Assembly: GCF_037949285.1 (NCBI RefSeq)
Contig: NZ_CP149926.1
Span: forward strand, 1,591,501-1,655,500
DNA length: 64,000 nt
Reading direction: 5' to 3'
DNA from: Thioclava sp. GXIMD4216
Lineage (GTDB): Bacteria > Pseudomonadota > Alphaproteobacteria > Rhodobacterales > Rhodobacteraceae
Each line of letters opens with the position of its first letter. Position 1 is the stretch's first letter. A model generated the notes under the pieces. The model worked only from the letters and a program-made list of their open reading frames with translations. It made no database searches and was not told the origin of the DNA. A program made the position numbers and the translations under genes. Below, one piece after another: positions 34,749-43,770 of this stretch.

Positions 34749-35207
34749 ATGAAACTATCGACCAAAGGGCGTTACGCGATGGTGGCCTTGTCAAGCCTGG
34801 CCTTGTCGGGACCGAATGGCCGGGTTTCATTATCGCAGCTTTCCGAAGGCGAGGATATTTCGCTGGCCTATCTCGAACAGATCTTCGTGCGGCTGCGTCG
34901 TGCGGGGCTGGTGCAGTCGGTGCGCGGTCCGGGTGGTGGGTACCAACTGGCACGTCCGCCCGCCGAAATCCGCGTGAGCGAGGTGTTCGAGGCGGTGGAC
35001 GAGAAAGTCTCGGCCATGCATGTGGGGGCAGGAGCCTCGGGCGGGAAATCCGGCACGCGGGCGCAGTCTCTGTCGAACCGTCTGTGGGAAAGCCTTTCGG
35101 CGCAGGTCTTCGTCTTTTTGCACCAGACCACGCTGCAGGATGTCATCGGCAACGGGCTCAAACCCTGTCCGGCCGTGCCGTCGCTGTTCTCGGTGGTGGA
35201 TGATTAA
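34749..35207 (+). CDS. iscR: Rrf2-family iron-sulfur regulator IscR
   Basis: 152 residues; GGAGG site before ATG 34749. Rrf2 winged helix: KLSTKGRYAMVAL, ISLAYLEQIFVRLRRAGLVQSVRGPGGGYQLAR. The three-Cys cluster of E. coli IscR is absent. The only cysteine is Cys140 near the C-terminus (LKPCPAVPS). Rhodobacter sphaeroides IscR likewise has a single Cys and still binds a cluster, so this is the rhodobacterial type. It heads the suf locus and probably represses it when iron-sulfur status is good. Confidence 0.93.
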   Translation: MKLSTKGRYAMVALSSLALSGPNGRVSLSQLSEGEDISLAYLEQIFVRLRRAGLVQSVRGPGGGYQLARPPAEIRVSEVFEAVDEKVSAMHVGAGASGGKSGTRAQSLSNRLWESLSAQVFVFLHQTTLQDVIGNGLKPCPAVPSLFSVVDD

Positions 35208-35230
35208 GCGATTTGCGCACACCCCCTTGC

Positions 35231-35255
35231 TAACCTGAGTCATAGACTCGGGTTA
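35231..35255. promoter_or_regulatory. 25-bp palindrome upstream of the suf operon, candidate IscR site
   Basis: TAACCTGAGTC-ATA-GACTCGGGTTA: 11-bp arms with one mismatch. It lies 24 bases after the iscR stop and about 80 bases before the cysteine desulfurase start. Its position fits an iron/Fe-S-responsive operator; the binding protein is inferred. Confidence 0.6.
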
Positions 35256-35332
35256 TTGTCTTTTATCCGTTCTGCGCCTATGTCCAAAGCCAGATAACGG
35301 CCCATGTTACGGGCGCAGAAGGACATCGTGTC

Positions 35333-36418
35333 ATGGAACGGCTCTATCTCGACTGGAACGCAACCACGCCTCTGCGGGCAGAGGCGAAGGCGGCGATGGT
35401 CGAGGCGATGGACCTGCTGGGCAATCCGTCTTCGGTTCATGCCGAGGGGCGGGCCGCGAAATCGCTGATGGAACGTTGCCGTGCGCAGATTGCCCATGCG
35501 ATTGGCGCGGATGGTCAGGATGTTGTGTTTACCTCCGGCACGACCGAGGCATCGGCGCTGGTGCATGCGGGGCGCGGTATCCATTGCGCCGAGGTCGAGC
35601 ATGACGCGGTGAAAGCATGGTGCGAGGCCGATCTTGCGGTGGATGGCTATGGTCGTGTGACCGTCGCGGACCCCGCGCGCTCCAGTTTGCAGATTGCCAA
35701 TTCGGAAACCGGTGTGATTCAGGATCTGCCCGAGCGGCTGTGGTCGACCGACCTGACGCAGGGCTTTGGCAAGATCCCTCTGGCCTTCAACTGGATGGGC
35801 GCGACCTGTGGTCTTGTGTCGGCCCATAAGCTGGGCGGGCCCAAAGGGGTGGGGGCGGTGATCCTGAAGCAGGGCACCGATCTGGCAGCGGGCCTGAAGG
35901 GCGGCGGGCAAGAGATGGGGCGCCGCGCAGGAACGGAAAATCTGATCGGTATCGCCGGATTTGCTGCGGCATCCGAGGCTGCGATGTGCGATCTGGCCAA
36001 TGGTGTCTGGGAAGAAGTGGCCGAACTTAGAAATATTCTAAAAAAGGCACTGGAAGAGGCTGTCGAAGACGTTTACTTTCCCGGATGGAACGCACCCGCA
36101 GACGGGCAGGGTCAGGCAGCAGCGCCTGCGCTTCTGCCCAATACATTGTCGGTGATCAGCCCCGGCTGGAAAGGCGAGACGCAGGTGATGCGGATGGACC
36201 TTGCAGGGGTTGCGGTCTCTGCCGGATCGGCCTGCTCGTCGGGTAAGGTTCGGGCCTCTGGCGTGTTGCGCGCTATGGGGTGGGGCGAAGATCTTGCGGG
36301 ATGTGCGATGCGCGTCTCGCTTGGGCCGGGCATCACGCGCGAGGCGATCGACCGTTTCGTGGAGGCTTGGTCCAAAGCTCGGCGCAAGCATGGCGACAAG
36401 CTTCGGGAGCGTATGTGA
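35333..36418 (+). CDS. cysteine desulfurase, NifS/IscS-like
   Basis: A 361-residue class V aminotransferase. It starts RLYLDWNATTPLRAEAKAAM, has the PLP lysine at Lys166 (SAHKLGGPKGVGA) and the mobile catalytic cysteine at Cys301 in SAGSACSSGKV, the group I (IscS/NifS) signature. It removes sulfur from cysteine for cluster assembly. A second, SufS-type desulfurase lies at the end of the locus, so the operon encodes both classes. It is a little shorter than IscS (about 400). Confidence 0.92.
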   Translation: MERLYLDWNATTPLRAEAKAAMVEAMDLLGNPSSVHAEGRAAKSLMERCRAQIAHAIGADGQDVVFTSGTTEASALVHAGRGIHCAEVEHDAVKAWCEADLAVDGYGRVTVADPARSSLQIANSETGVIQDLPERLWSTDLTQGFGKIPLAFNWMGATCGLVSAHKLGGPKGVGAVILKQGTDLAAGLKGGGQEMGRRAGTENLIGIAGFAAASEAAMCDLANGVWEEVAELRNILKKALEEAVEDVYFPGWNAPADGQGQAAAPALLPNTLSVISPGWKGETQVMRMDLAGVAVSAGSACSSGKVRASGVLRAMGWGEDLAGCAMRVSLGPGITREAIDRFVEAWSKARRKHGDKLRERM

Positions 36419-36501
36419 TAGGTCCGCAAGCCAGAGCTTGGCGCGGCGGATTTGGGGAAACGGTCGGCCATGAGCGCGACCAGCAAGATAGGGAATGACA
36501 C

Positions 36502-38016
36502 GTGGCAGACGAGTTGCAAATCCGCGAGGGCGTCGACCGCGAGACGGTTGAAACGGTCCAGAATATGGGGTCGTATAAATACGGCTGGAATACCGAGATC
36601 GAGATGGAATACGCCCCCAAGGGCGTAAACGAGGATATCGTCCGCCTGATTTCTGAAAAGAACGAAGAGCCGGAATGGATGACCGAATGGCGTCTTCAGG
36701 CTTTCGCGCGCTGGAAAGAGATGGAAGAGCCCGATTGGGCGCTGCTCAACGTGCCGGAAATCGATTTTCAGGACCAGTATTACTATGCGCGTCCGAAATC
36801 GATGGAAACCAAGCCCAAATCGCTCGATGAGGTCGATCCCAAGCTTTTGGCGACCTATGAGAAACTGGGCATCCCGCTGAAGGAACAGATGATCCTTGCC
36901 GGTGTGGAAGGTGCCGAAGACTATGACCCGAGCAAGCGTCAGGTCGCCGTGGATGCGGTGTTCGACTCGGTCTCGGTCGGCACGACCTTCAAGGACAAGC
37001 TGCGCGAGGCGGGTGTGATCTTCTGCTCGATCTCGGAAGCGATCAAGGAACACCCCGAGCTGGTCAAGAAATATATCGGCTCGGTCGTGCCGCAGTCGGA
37101 TAACTACTATGCCACGCTGAACTCTGCGGTCTTCTCGGATGGGTCCTTCGTCTATATCCCGCCGGGGGTCCGCTGCCCGATGGAGCTGTCGACCTATTTC
37201 CGTATCAACGCGGAAAATACGGGGCAGTTCGAGCGCACGCTGATCGTGGCCGACAAGGGCGCCTATGTGTCCTATCTTGAAGGCTGCACCGCGCCGAAAC
37301 GGGACACCGCCCAGCTGCACGCGGCTGTCGTGGAGATCGTCATCGAGGAAGATGCCGAGGTCAAATATTCGACCGTTCAGAACTGGTTCCCCGGTGACGA
37401 GGACGGCAAGGGCGGCATCTATAACTTCGTGACCAAACGCGCCGATTGTCGTGGCGACCGTGCCAAGGTGATGTGGACGCAGGTGGAAACCGGCTCGGCC
37501 ATCACGTGGAAATACCCGTCCTGCATCCTGCGCGGGGAGGAATCCTCGGGCGAGTTTTACTCGATCGCAATCGCCAATAACTACCAGCAGGCCGATACCG
37601 GCACCAAGATGGTCCATCTGGGCAAGAATTCGCGCTCGCGGATCGTGTCCAAGGGGATCTCGGCGGGCAAGGCGCAGAACACCTATCGGGGGCTGGTCTC
37701 GATGCACCCGAAAGCGTCCAACTCGCGCAACTACACGCAATGTGACAGCCTGCTGATCGGGTCGGAATGCGGGGCGCATACCGTGCCCTATATCGAGGTC
37801 AAGAACAACACGAGCCGTGTTGAACACGAGGCCACCACCTCGAAGGTCGATGACGACCAGCTGTTCTACTGCCGTGCCCGCGGCATGGACGAGGAAGAGG
37901 CGGTCGCTCTGGTGGTGAACGGCTTCTGCCGCGAGGTGCTGCAGGCGCTGCCGATGGAGTTCGCGATGGAAGCGCAGTCGCTGGTGGCGATCTCGCTGGA
38001 AGGCTCTGTGGGCTAG
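36502..38016 (+). CDS. sufB: Fe-S cluster scaffold subunit SufB
   Basis: 504 residues; GTG start at 36502 after AGGGAA. Typical Suf[15 protein letters not shown] near the start, [40 protein letters not shown], then [22 protein letters not shown] and the C-terminal [27 protein letters not shown]. It forms the SufBC2D scaffold on which clusters are built. It is separated from sufC by two unrelated small genes. Confidence 0.97.
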   Translation: MADELQIREGVDRETVETVQNMGSYKYGWNTEIEMEYAPKGVNEDIVRLISEKNEEPEWMTEWRLQAFARWKEMEEPDWALLNVPEIDFQDQYYYARPKSMETKPKSLDEVDPKLLATYEKLGIPLKEQMILAGVEGAEDYDPSKRQVAVDAVFDSVSVGTTFKDKLREAGVIFCSISEAIKEHPELVKKYIGSVVPQSDNYYATLNSAVFSDGSFVYIPPGVRCPMELSTYFRINAENTGQFERTLIVADKGAYVSYLEGCTAPKRDTAQLHAAVVEIVIEEDAEVKYSTVQNWFPGDEDGKGGIYNFVTKRADCRGDRAKVMWTQVETGSAITWKYPSCILRGEESSGEFYSIAIANNYQQADTGTKMVHLGKNSRSRIVSKGISAGKAQNTYRGLVSMHPKASNSRNYTQCDSLLIGSECGAHTVPYIEVKNNTSRVEHEATTSKVDDDQLFYCRARGMDEEEAVALVVNGFCREVLQALPMEFAMEAQSLVAISLEGSVG

Positions 38017-38031
38017 GGGCGTTGGGCGTTC

Positions 38032-38370
38032 ATGAGCGCATATCTCCTTCCGGTCGTGCTGCTGATCGCGTCCAACGTTTTCATGACGGTGGCGTGGTAC
38101 GGGCACCTGAAATATTCCACGGCACCGCTTTGGGCCGTGGTGATCATCAGCTGGTCGATTGCCTTTGTCGAATACTGGATGGCCGTTCCGGCCAACCGGA
38201 TCGGGCATCAGGTCTATTCGACGGCACAGCTCAAGACGATCCAGGAGGTCATCACGCTGGTGGTCTTTGTGGGGTTTTCGACCTTCTATCTGAAGGAGCC
38301 GCCCAGCCTGACGACCGTCGCGGGATTTGTGCTGATCGGGTTGGGGGCCATGCTGGTCTTCAAGGGATGA
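38032..38370 (+). CDS. DMT-family membrane protein, DUF486
   Basis: A 112-residue protein with four membrane helices. The DUF486 pattern [33 protein letters not shown] and [28 protein letters not shown] is clear. It lies 15 bases after sufB, so it is co-transcribed with the suf genes. Function unknown; relation to Fe-S assembly is not evident. Confidence 0.88.
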   Translation: MSAYLLPVVLLIASNVFMTVAWYGHLKYSTAPLWAVVIISWSIAFVEYWMAVPANRIGHQVYSTAQLKTIQEVITLVVFVGFSTFYLKEPPSLTTVAGFVLIGLGAMLVFKG

Positions 38371-38380
38371 GGAGCGCGTC

Positions 38381-38695
38381 ATGATCGTCACCACCACAGC
38401 CACGATCGAAGGTCACAAGATCACCGCCTATCACGGCATTGTCGTGGGCGAGGCGATTATGGGGGCCAATATCGTGCGCGATTTTTTCGCGCAGATCACC
38501 GATATCGTGGGCGGCCGTTCGGGCGCCTATGAGGCCAAACTTGCCGATGCGCGCGAGGTGGCCTTCAAAGAACTGGAAGAGCGCGCCCGGGCCAAGGGCG
38601 CAAACGCAATCGTTGGCGTCGATCTTGATTACGAGGTCGTCGCGGATTCGATGTTGATGGTGTCGGCATCCGGCACGGCTGTCACCATCGACTGA
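38381..38695 (+). CDS. YbjQ/UPF0145 family protein
   Basis: A 104-residue protein matching the heavy-metal-binding-domain family YbjQ (DUF74): [63 protein letters not shown]. Family members form pentamers; function unknown. It sits 10 bases after the DUF486 gene and 14 before sufC, inside the suf operon. Confidence 0.9.
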   Translation: MIVTTTATIEGHKITAYHGIVVGEAIMGANIVRDFFAQITDIVGGRSGAYEAKLADAREVAFKELEERARAKGANAIVGVDLDYEVVADSMLMVSASGTAVTID

Positions 38696-38709
38696 ACAGG
38701 AAAAAGACT

Positions 38710-39483
38710 ATGCTAGAGATCAAAAACCTGCACGCAGAACTCGAAGAGGGTGGCAAGAAGATCCTCAAGGGTGTGAATCTGACCATCGAAACCGGCAAGG
38801 TCCATGCTATCATGGGGCCGAACGGTTCGGGTAAATCGACGCTGTCCTATGTGCTTTCGGGCCGTGACGGCTATGCCGTGACCGAAGGCTCGGCCACGCT
38901 TGATGGCGAGAACCTGCTGGAGCAGGAGCCCGAAGAGCGCGCCGCCGAAGGTCTGTTCCTTGCATTCCAGTATCCGGTCGAGATCCCGGGCGTGGGCAAT
39001 ATGACCTTCCTGCGCACGGCCGTGAACGCCCAGCGTAAAGCGCGTGGCGAGGAAGAATATTCCGCAGGTGAATTCCTGAAGATCGTGCGCGAGAAGGCGA
39101 AATCGCTGAAGATCGACGCCGAGATGCTGAAGCGTCCGGTCAATGTGGGCTTCTCTGGCGGTGAGAAAAAGCGCAACGAGATCTTGCAGATGGCGATGCT
39201 GGAACCGAAGATGTGCATCCTTGACGAGACCGACTCGGGGCTGGATGTGGACGCTATGAAACTGGTGTCGGACGGCGTGAATGCGCTGCGCTCGGAAGGC
39301 CGGTCCTTCCTTGTGATCACCCACTACCAGCGCTTGCTGGACCATATCAAACCCGATGTCGTGCATATCATGGCGGCGGGCCGTATCATCAAGACCGGTG
39401 GCCCCGAGCTGGCACTGGAAGTCGAGAAGAACGGCTATTCCGACCTGCTGAAAGAACACGGGATCAGCGAGGTGATGGCCTGA
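38710..39483 (+). CDS. sufC: Fe-S assembly ATPase SufC
   Basis: A 257-residue ABC-type ATPase: Walker A GPNGSGKST, AFQYPVEIPGVGNMTFL (Q-loop region typical of SufC), signature FSGGEKKRNEILQMAML, Walker B MCILDETDSGLDVDAM. It drives conformational change in the SufBCD scaffold. It overlaps the sufD start (ATGGCCTGATGG region). Confidence 0.97.
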   Translation: MLEIKNLHAELEEGGKKILKGVNLTIETGKVHAIMGPNGSGKSTLSYVLSGRDGYAVTEGSATLDGENLLEQEPEERAAEGLFLAFQYPVEIPGVGNMTFLRTAVNAQRKARGEEEYSAGEFLKIVREKAKSLKIDAEMLKRPVNVGFSGGEKKRNEILQMAMLEPKMCILDETDSGLDVDAMKLVSDGVNALRSEGRSFLVITHYQRLLDHIKPDVVHIMAAGRIIKTGGPELALEVEKNGYSDLLKEHGISEVMA

Positions 39484-40793
39484 TGGCAAGCGCAAAACTC
39501 CGCAATCAGGCGCTCAAGGCCGAAGCCTTGACCGCCCGCTTGGCCGCGCTGGATCTGCCCGAAGGCGGGTTCACCGCAGCCGCCCGTGCCGATGCGCTGC
39601 AACGGCTGACCGCGATGGGCCTGCCGGGCCGTCGTGATGAATACTGGCGCTGGACCAACCCGACGGGGCTGAACGCGCCGGAGGCACCGAAAGCCGCGCT
39701 GTTCAACCCCAAGGACGAGCCCGCGAATTTCGACACGTTCGAGCGCGTGCGTCTGGTCTTTGTCGATGGCGTCTTCAACGAGGATCTGTCGGACGACCTG
39801 ATCAATGCCGGTGTCGAGATCTCGCGTCTGGCCGAGGCGGATGCCGCCGATATCCATTGGGCGCAGTCGCTTTATGGCAAGCTGGAAGCCGATGGCCAGA
39901 AACCGGTCGACCGTCCCTATGCCGCGCTCAATACCGCTGCGGCCAAGGACGGGCTGCTGATCAGGGTCACGGGGCAGGCGGCGAAACCCGTGCATATCGA
40001 CTACCTGCACGAGGATGACGGCTCCGACGTGATGCTGCACCATGTCGTCAAGCTGGAAGAAGGCTCCGAGATCACCTTGCTGGAAAGCGGTCCTGCGGGC
40101 GCGCGTTTCAATATCGTGACCGAGGTCGATGTGGCCAAGGGCGCGAAGTTCCACCATCTGCGCATTCAGGGCCGTTCGCAGGAACGTCTGGCCAATACCC
40201 ATATCTTCACCCGCGTGGCCGAAGAGGGGCTTTTCAAGTCTTTCACCATGACCTCGAACGGGCAGCTGACGCGCAATGAATGCGTGATCGATATGGTGGG
40301 CGACGATGCTGTGGCACATGTGGCGGGTGCCGCTTTGGGCGACGGTCACAAAGGTCCGTTCCACCATGATGATACCGTCTTCATCACGCATGGCGCTCTG
40401 CGCGGCGAAAGCCGTCAGGTCTTCAAGAAAGTGCTGAAAAACGGCGCGCACGGCATTTTCCAGGGTAAGATTCTGGTGAAAGAGGGCGCGCAGAAGACCG
40501 ATGGCTACCAGATCAGCCAGTCGCTTCTTCTGGACGAGGACAGCCAGTTCCTCGCCAAGCCCGAGCTTGAGATCTATGCCGATGACGTGGCCTGTTCGCA
40601 TGGCTCGACCACCGGTGCGATTGACGAGACCGCACTCTTCTACCTGCGCTCGCGCGGTGTGCCGAAGGCGGTTGCGGTCAATCTGCTGGTCCTGAGCTTC
40701 GTGGCCGATGCGGTCGAGGAGATCGAGGACGAGGCCCTGCGCGAAGACGTGCTGTCGCGTCTTGAGGGCTGGCTGGCCCGTCACCGCTCCTGA
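39483..40793 (+). CDS. sufD: Fe-S cluster assembly protein SufD
   Basis: A 436-residue SufD: N-terminal helical domain with YWRWTNPTGL, then the beta-helix core (HHLRIQGRSQERLANTHIFTR, GALRGESRQVFKKVLKNGAHGIFQGKILV) and C-terminal DDVACSHGSTTGAIDETALFYLRSRGVP. The conserved CSHGSTTG contains the Cys/His thought to take part in nascent cluster formation with SufB. It directly follows sufC. Confidence 0.96.
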   Translation: MASAKLRNQALKAEALTARLAALDLPEGGFTAAARADALQRLTAMGLPGRRDEYWRWTNPTGLNAPEAPKAALFNPKDEPANFDTFERVRLVFVDGVFNEDLSDDLINAGVEISRLAEADAADIHWAQSLYGKLEADGQKPVDRPYAALNTAAAKDGLLIRVTGQAAKPVHIDYLHEDDGSDVMLHHVVKLEEGSEITLLESGPAGARFNIVTEVDVAKGAKFHHLRIQGRSQERLANTHIFTRVAEEGLFKSFTMTSNGQLTRNECVIDMVGDDAVAHVAGAALGDGHKGPFHHDDTVFITHGALRGESRQVFKKVLKNGAHGIFQGKILVKEGAQKTDGYQISQSLLLDEDSQFLAKPELEIYADDVACSHGSTTGAIDETALFYLRSRGVPKAVAVNLLVLSFVADAVEEIEDEALREDVLSRLEGWLARHRS

Positions 40794-40802
40794 GCCTGTC
40801 GG

Positions 40803-41300
40803 ATGTCGGCTCTTTCGGATATCCTTCGCAGCTATCGCGCACCCCGTCAGGTGGTGCGCGATCACCTGTCGCACGCGCCGTCCGAACCTCGGGCGCTGAC
40901 CTTTCTGCTGTCGGCGCTGGTGCTGGTTTACATCGCGCAATGGCCGGGACTGTCCCGGTTTGCCTTTGAAAACCCCGCTACCCCTTTGCCTGCCCTGATG
41001 TTGGGACAGGCGCTGGGGCTGTTGGTGGCCGTGCCGCTTTTCTATCTGGTGGCGCTGATCGCCAGGGGGGTGGCAAAGCTTCTGGGCGGGAAGGGCAGCG
41101 GATATGGCGCGCGGATCGCGCTCTTCTGGGCGCTATTGGCGGCCTCGCCGCTGCTGCTCTTGCGCGGGCTGGTCTCTGGCTTTATTGGCGTAGGGCATCA
41201 GGCGAATATGGTGGGGGTCGCGACCTTTCTCGTGTTCGTCATATTCTGGATCTCGGGAATGCGCGTCGCCTTCTTCGAGACCACCGCAAAGCGGGGATGA
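40803..41300 (+). CDS. YIP1-like membrane protein (first of two)
   Basis: A 165-residue protein with about four or five membrane helices (LTFLLSALVLVYIAQW; ALGLLVAVPLFYLVALIA; ALFWALLAASPLLLL; TFLVFVIFWISGMRVAFF). The pattern matches Yip1-domain proteins found in bacteria. It starts 9 bases after sufD and overlaps the next, similar gene by 4 bases. Function unknown. Confidence 0.65.
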   Translation: MSALSDILRSYRAPRQVVRDHLSHAPSEPRALTFLLSALVLVYIAQWPGLSRFAFENPATPLPALMLGQALGLLVAVPLFYLVALIARGVAKLLGGKGSGYGARIALFWALLAASPLLLLRGLVSGFIGVGHQANMVGVATFLVFVIFWISGMRVAFFETTAKRG

Positions 41301-41887
41301 TCTTGGAACAGTTTACTTTCAGACAGGCAATTTTAGGCACGATTACCCAGCCGCAATCCGTCGCACGGGCGCTGATTGACTGGAACCCGCCAACGCAGGC
41401 GCGCTGGCTGGGGCTTGCGGTTGTGGTGGTGCTGTCCGCCTGTCTTGGCCTGTTCGGTCAGGTGCTGGCCAGCACAATGGTCCCCGATACCGAGCGGCTG
41501 AGCCTGAACCCCATTCCGATGATCCTGATTCAGGCCGCGATCCTGATCTATGCGGCAGGGGCCATGACCTTTGTCGGGCGGATGGGCAATGGCCACGGTG
41601 CTTTCCGCGATGCGCTTTTGCTGATGACATGGGCCGAATTTGTCATGGTCATCTTGCAGGTGGTGCAGCTTGCGCTGATCATGATCCTGCCCTCCGGCCT
41701 CGGGGCCACAACCGTTATCCTGCTGACGCTGATGTTCTATTTCATCGTCAATTTCGTGGCGGCTTTGCACGGGTTCCGCAACCTTGCTGTGGTTGCGATC
41801 GGCACGATTGTCACGTTCTTTGCCTCGGCCTTCGCGACCGGTCTGGTCCTGATGCTGCTGGGGGTCATGCCGTCGCCCTCGCCATAA
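41297..41887 (+). CDS. YIP1 family membrane protein (second of two)
   Basis: A 196-residue protein with five predicted helices and the Yip1-like MTWAEFVMVILQVVQLAL and FYFIVNFVAALHGFRNLAVVAIGTIV segments. It starts within the stop of the preceding gene (ATGA). The pair may form a membrane complex. It ends 70 bases before sufS. Confidence 0.72.
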   Translation: MILEQFTFRQAILGTITQPQSVARALIDWNPPTQARWLGLAVVVVLSACLGLFGQVLASTMVPDTERLSLNPIPMILIQAAILIYAAGAMTFVGRMGNGHGAFRDALLLMTWAEFVMVILQVVQLALIMILPSGLGATTVILLTLMFYFIVNFVAALHGFRNLAVVAIGTIVTFFASAFATGLVLMLLGVMPSPSP

Positions 41888-41957
41888 GCCAAATCGTTCC
41901 GGACGGGTCCCGCTGGGGCCCGTTCCATCTGTTCTATATCCCGTCAGGGGGGCTCCC

Positions 41958-43178
41958 ATGTTCGATGTTCAAACCATCCGCGCCGATTTTCCGATCCTGT
42001 CGCGTGAAGTGAACGGCAAACCGCTGGTCTATCTCGATAACGGTGCCTCGGCGCAGAAGCCGCGGGTGGTGATCGATGCGATGACGCGGATGTATGAGGA
42101 GGATTATGCCAATGTCCACCGTGGCTTGCATACGCTTTCCAATCTTTCGACCGAGAAATACGAGGGCGTTCGTGGCATCATTGCCCGCTTCCTGAACGCG
42201 CCTGACGAGCACGAGATCATCTTTACCACCGGCTCGACCGAGGGGATCAATCTGGTCTCTTATGCATGGGCCGCCCCGCGCCTTCAGGCCGGCGACGAGA
42301 TCGTGCTATCGGTTCTGGAACATCACGCCAATATCGTGCCGTGGCATTTCCTGCGCGAACGTCAGGGCGTGGTGCTGAAATGGGTCGAGCCGGAACCCGA
42401 TGGTTCGCTGCCTGCCGAGAAAGTGCTGGAGGCCGTAGGGCCGCGCACCAAGCTGATTGCCGTCACCCATATGTCGAATGTGCTGGGCACGCTGGTCGAT
42501 GTGGCCGCTATTTCGAAAGGCGCGCGCGAGAAGGGCGTGCCGGTGCTGGTCGACGGCTCGCAGGCGGCGGTGCATATGCCGGTGGATGTGGCGGCGATCG
42601 GCTGCGATTTCTACGCGATCACGGGGCACAAGCTTTACGGGCCCTCGGGGTCTGGCGCGATCTGGATTGCGAAGGACCGTCAGGCCGAGATGCGTCCCTT
42701 CCTTGGCGGTGGCGACATGATCGACACGGTGACCCGCGATACGGTGACCTATCACACACCGCCGATGAAATTCGAGGCCGGGACGCCGGGGATCGTGCAG
42801 CAATACGGGCTGGGTGTCGCGCTGGACTATCTGATGTCGATCGGCATGAAGACGATCGAGGCGCATGAGCAGGATCTGCGCCGCTACACCGCCGAGAAGC
42901 TGCAGGGGTTGAACTGGCTCAACCTGCAAGGCGTGCCCCCCGAGGGCGGTGCCATTTTCTCGATGACGTTGAACGGTCCGGCCCATCCGCATGATATGTC
43001 GACGATTCTCGACAAGCGCGGCGTGGCTGTGCGGGCGGGCAGCCATTGTGCCATGCCGCTGATGCAGCATCTGGGGGTCACGGCGACGGCGCGTGCGTCC
43101 TTTGCGATGTATAACACCAAAGCCGAGGCCGATGCGCTTGTTTCGGCCCTTGAGCTTTGCCACGATCTTCTGGGGTGA
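41958..43178 (+). CDS. sufS: cysteine desulfurase SufS
   Basis: A 406-residue group II desulfurase: RADFPILSREVNGKPLVYLDNGASAQKP, ANVHRGLHTLSN, PLP lysine at Lys225 (ITGHKLYGPSG), and the active Cys364 in RAGSHCAMPLM. In this class the cysteine lies on a short loop and sulfur transfer needs a SufE/SufU-type acceptor, which is not encoded in the window. It closes the suf locus; sufA and sufT, which often follow in relatives, are absent here. Confidence 0.95.
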   Translation: MFDVQTIRADFPILSREVNGKPLVYLDNGASAQKPRVVIDAMTRMYEEDYANVHRGLHTLSNLSTEKYEGVRGIIARFLNAPDEHEIIFTTGSTEGINLVSYAWAAPRLQAGDEIVLSVLEHHANIVPWHFLRERQGVVLKWVEPEPDGSLPAEKVLEAVGPRTKLIAVTHMSNVLGTLVDVAAISKGAREKGVPVLVDGSQAAVHMPVDVAAIGCDFYAITGHKLYGPSGSGAIWIAKDRQAEMRPFLGGGDMIDTVTRDTVTYHTPPMKFEAGTPGIVQQYGLGVALDYLMSIGMKTIEAHEQDLRRYTAEKLQGLNWLNLQGVPPEGGAIFSMTLNGPAHPHDMSTILDKRGVAVRAGSHCAMPLMQHLGVTATARASFAMYNTKAEADALVSALELCHDLLG

Positions 43179-43253
43179 GGCGATTTAATGCAGCGGGCAG
43201 GGTGATTTGCCCGTTGCGAAGGTCTTCCGGCTCGGATATACGGACGACAGCAC

Positions 43254-43330
43254 GCACCCATAGCTCAGCTGGATAGAGCGCTGCCCTCCGAAGGCAGAGG
43301 CCGGAGGTTCGAATCCTCTTGGGTGCGCCA
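43254..43330 (+). tRNA. tRNA-Arg(CCG)
   Basis: A complete 77-nt cloverleaf: acceptor GCACCCA/TGGGTGC, anticodon stem CTGCC/GGCAG with loop CTCCGAA (anticodon CCG), T-loop GGTTCGAATCC, discriminator G and encoded CCA. Confidence 0.96.
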
Positions 43331-43396
43331 TTAAATCAATCAGTTATAATCATGGCTTTCGTCGCTCGGTGCGGAGATGGTGCGGTTATTCGCGAT

Positions 43397-43627
43397 TTAG
43401 GCGCGTTTATCTATTGCCGCGACCGCCGATTCTGGGTGCATCGGGCTGTGATGCCCATAGGTTTTCTCGATGGTCTGGGCGCTCGTCCCGAAATATCCAG
43501 CCGCATCCCAGAATGTCGCCCCGCCTGCAGCGTCCATGTGCTTGTCGCGCATGTCAGGGGGGAAGCGTTCCGTCAGACAGGTTGATCCGCACTCCACAGG
43601 TCCAAGCCATCTTCTGGCCAAGTTCAC
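43397..43627 (-). pseudogene. integrase C-terminal remnant next to tRNA-Arg
   Basis: The frame contains TFWDAAGYFGTSAQTIEKTYGHHSP, which matches the last ~40 residues of rhodobacterial tyrosine integrases (AAGYLGMSxETLEKTYGHHHP), including the region of the catalytic His and Tyr. The upstream catalytic domain is missing. Its place just after a tRNA 3' end suggests the scar of a lost or decayed integrated element. Confidence 0.65.
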
Positions 43628-43646
43628 AGGCGCGCCGGATCTCGGT

Positions 43647-43686
43647 GGGCTGGCGGGCAGGCGGGCTGGCGGGCAGGCGGGCTGGG
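43647..43686 (+). repeat. 16-bp tandem repeat
   Basis: The unit GGGCTGGCGGGCAGGC occurs twice perfectly (43647-43662, 43663-43678) and once partly. The stretch 43331-43770 otherwise holds only the integrase remnant. Confidence 0.85.
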
Positions 43687-43770
43687 CCTCGCCTCCTTTT
43701 CATTTCGCGTCTGGTCCCCGACAGACACAAAGGACGCCTTTGGGTTGAGGATGGTCTTTATTCGGGGCGC

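Noticed and set aside
36112..38403. A 763-codon frame antisense to sufB
   Set aside because: It is a by-product of GC-rich codon use: His/Arg/Asp-rich translation with no family pattern, while the sense frame is a clear SufB.
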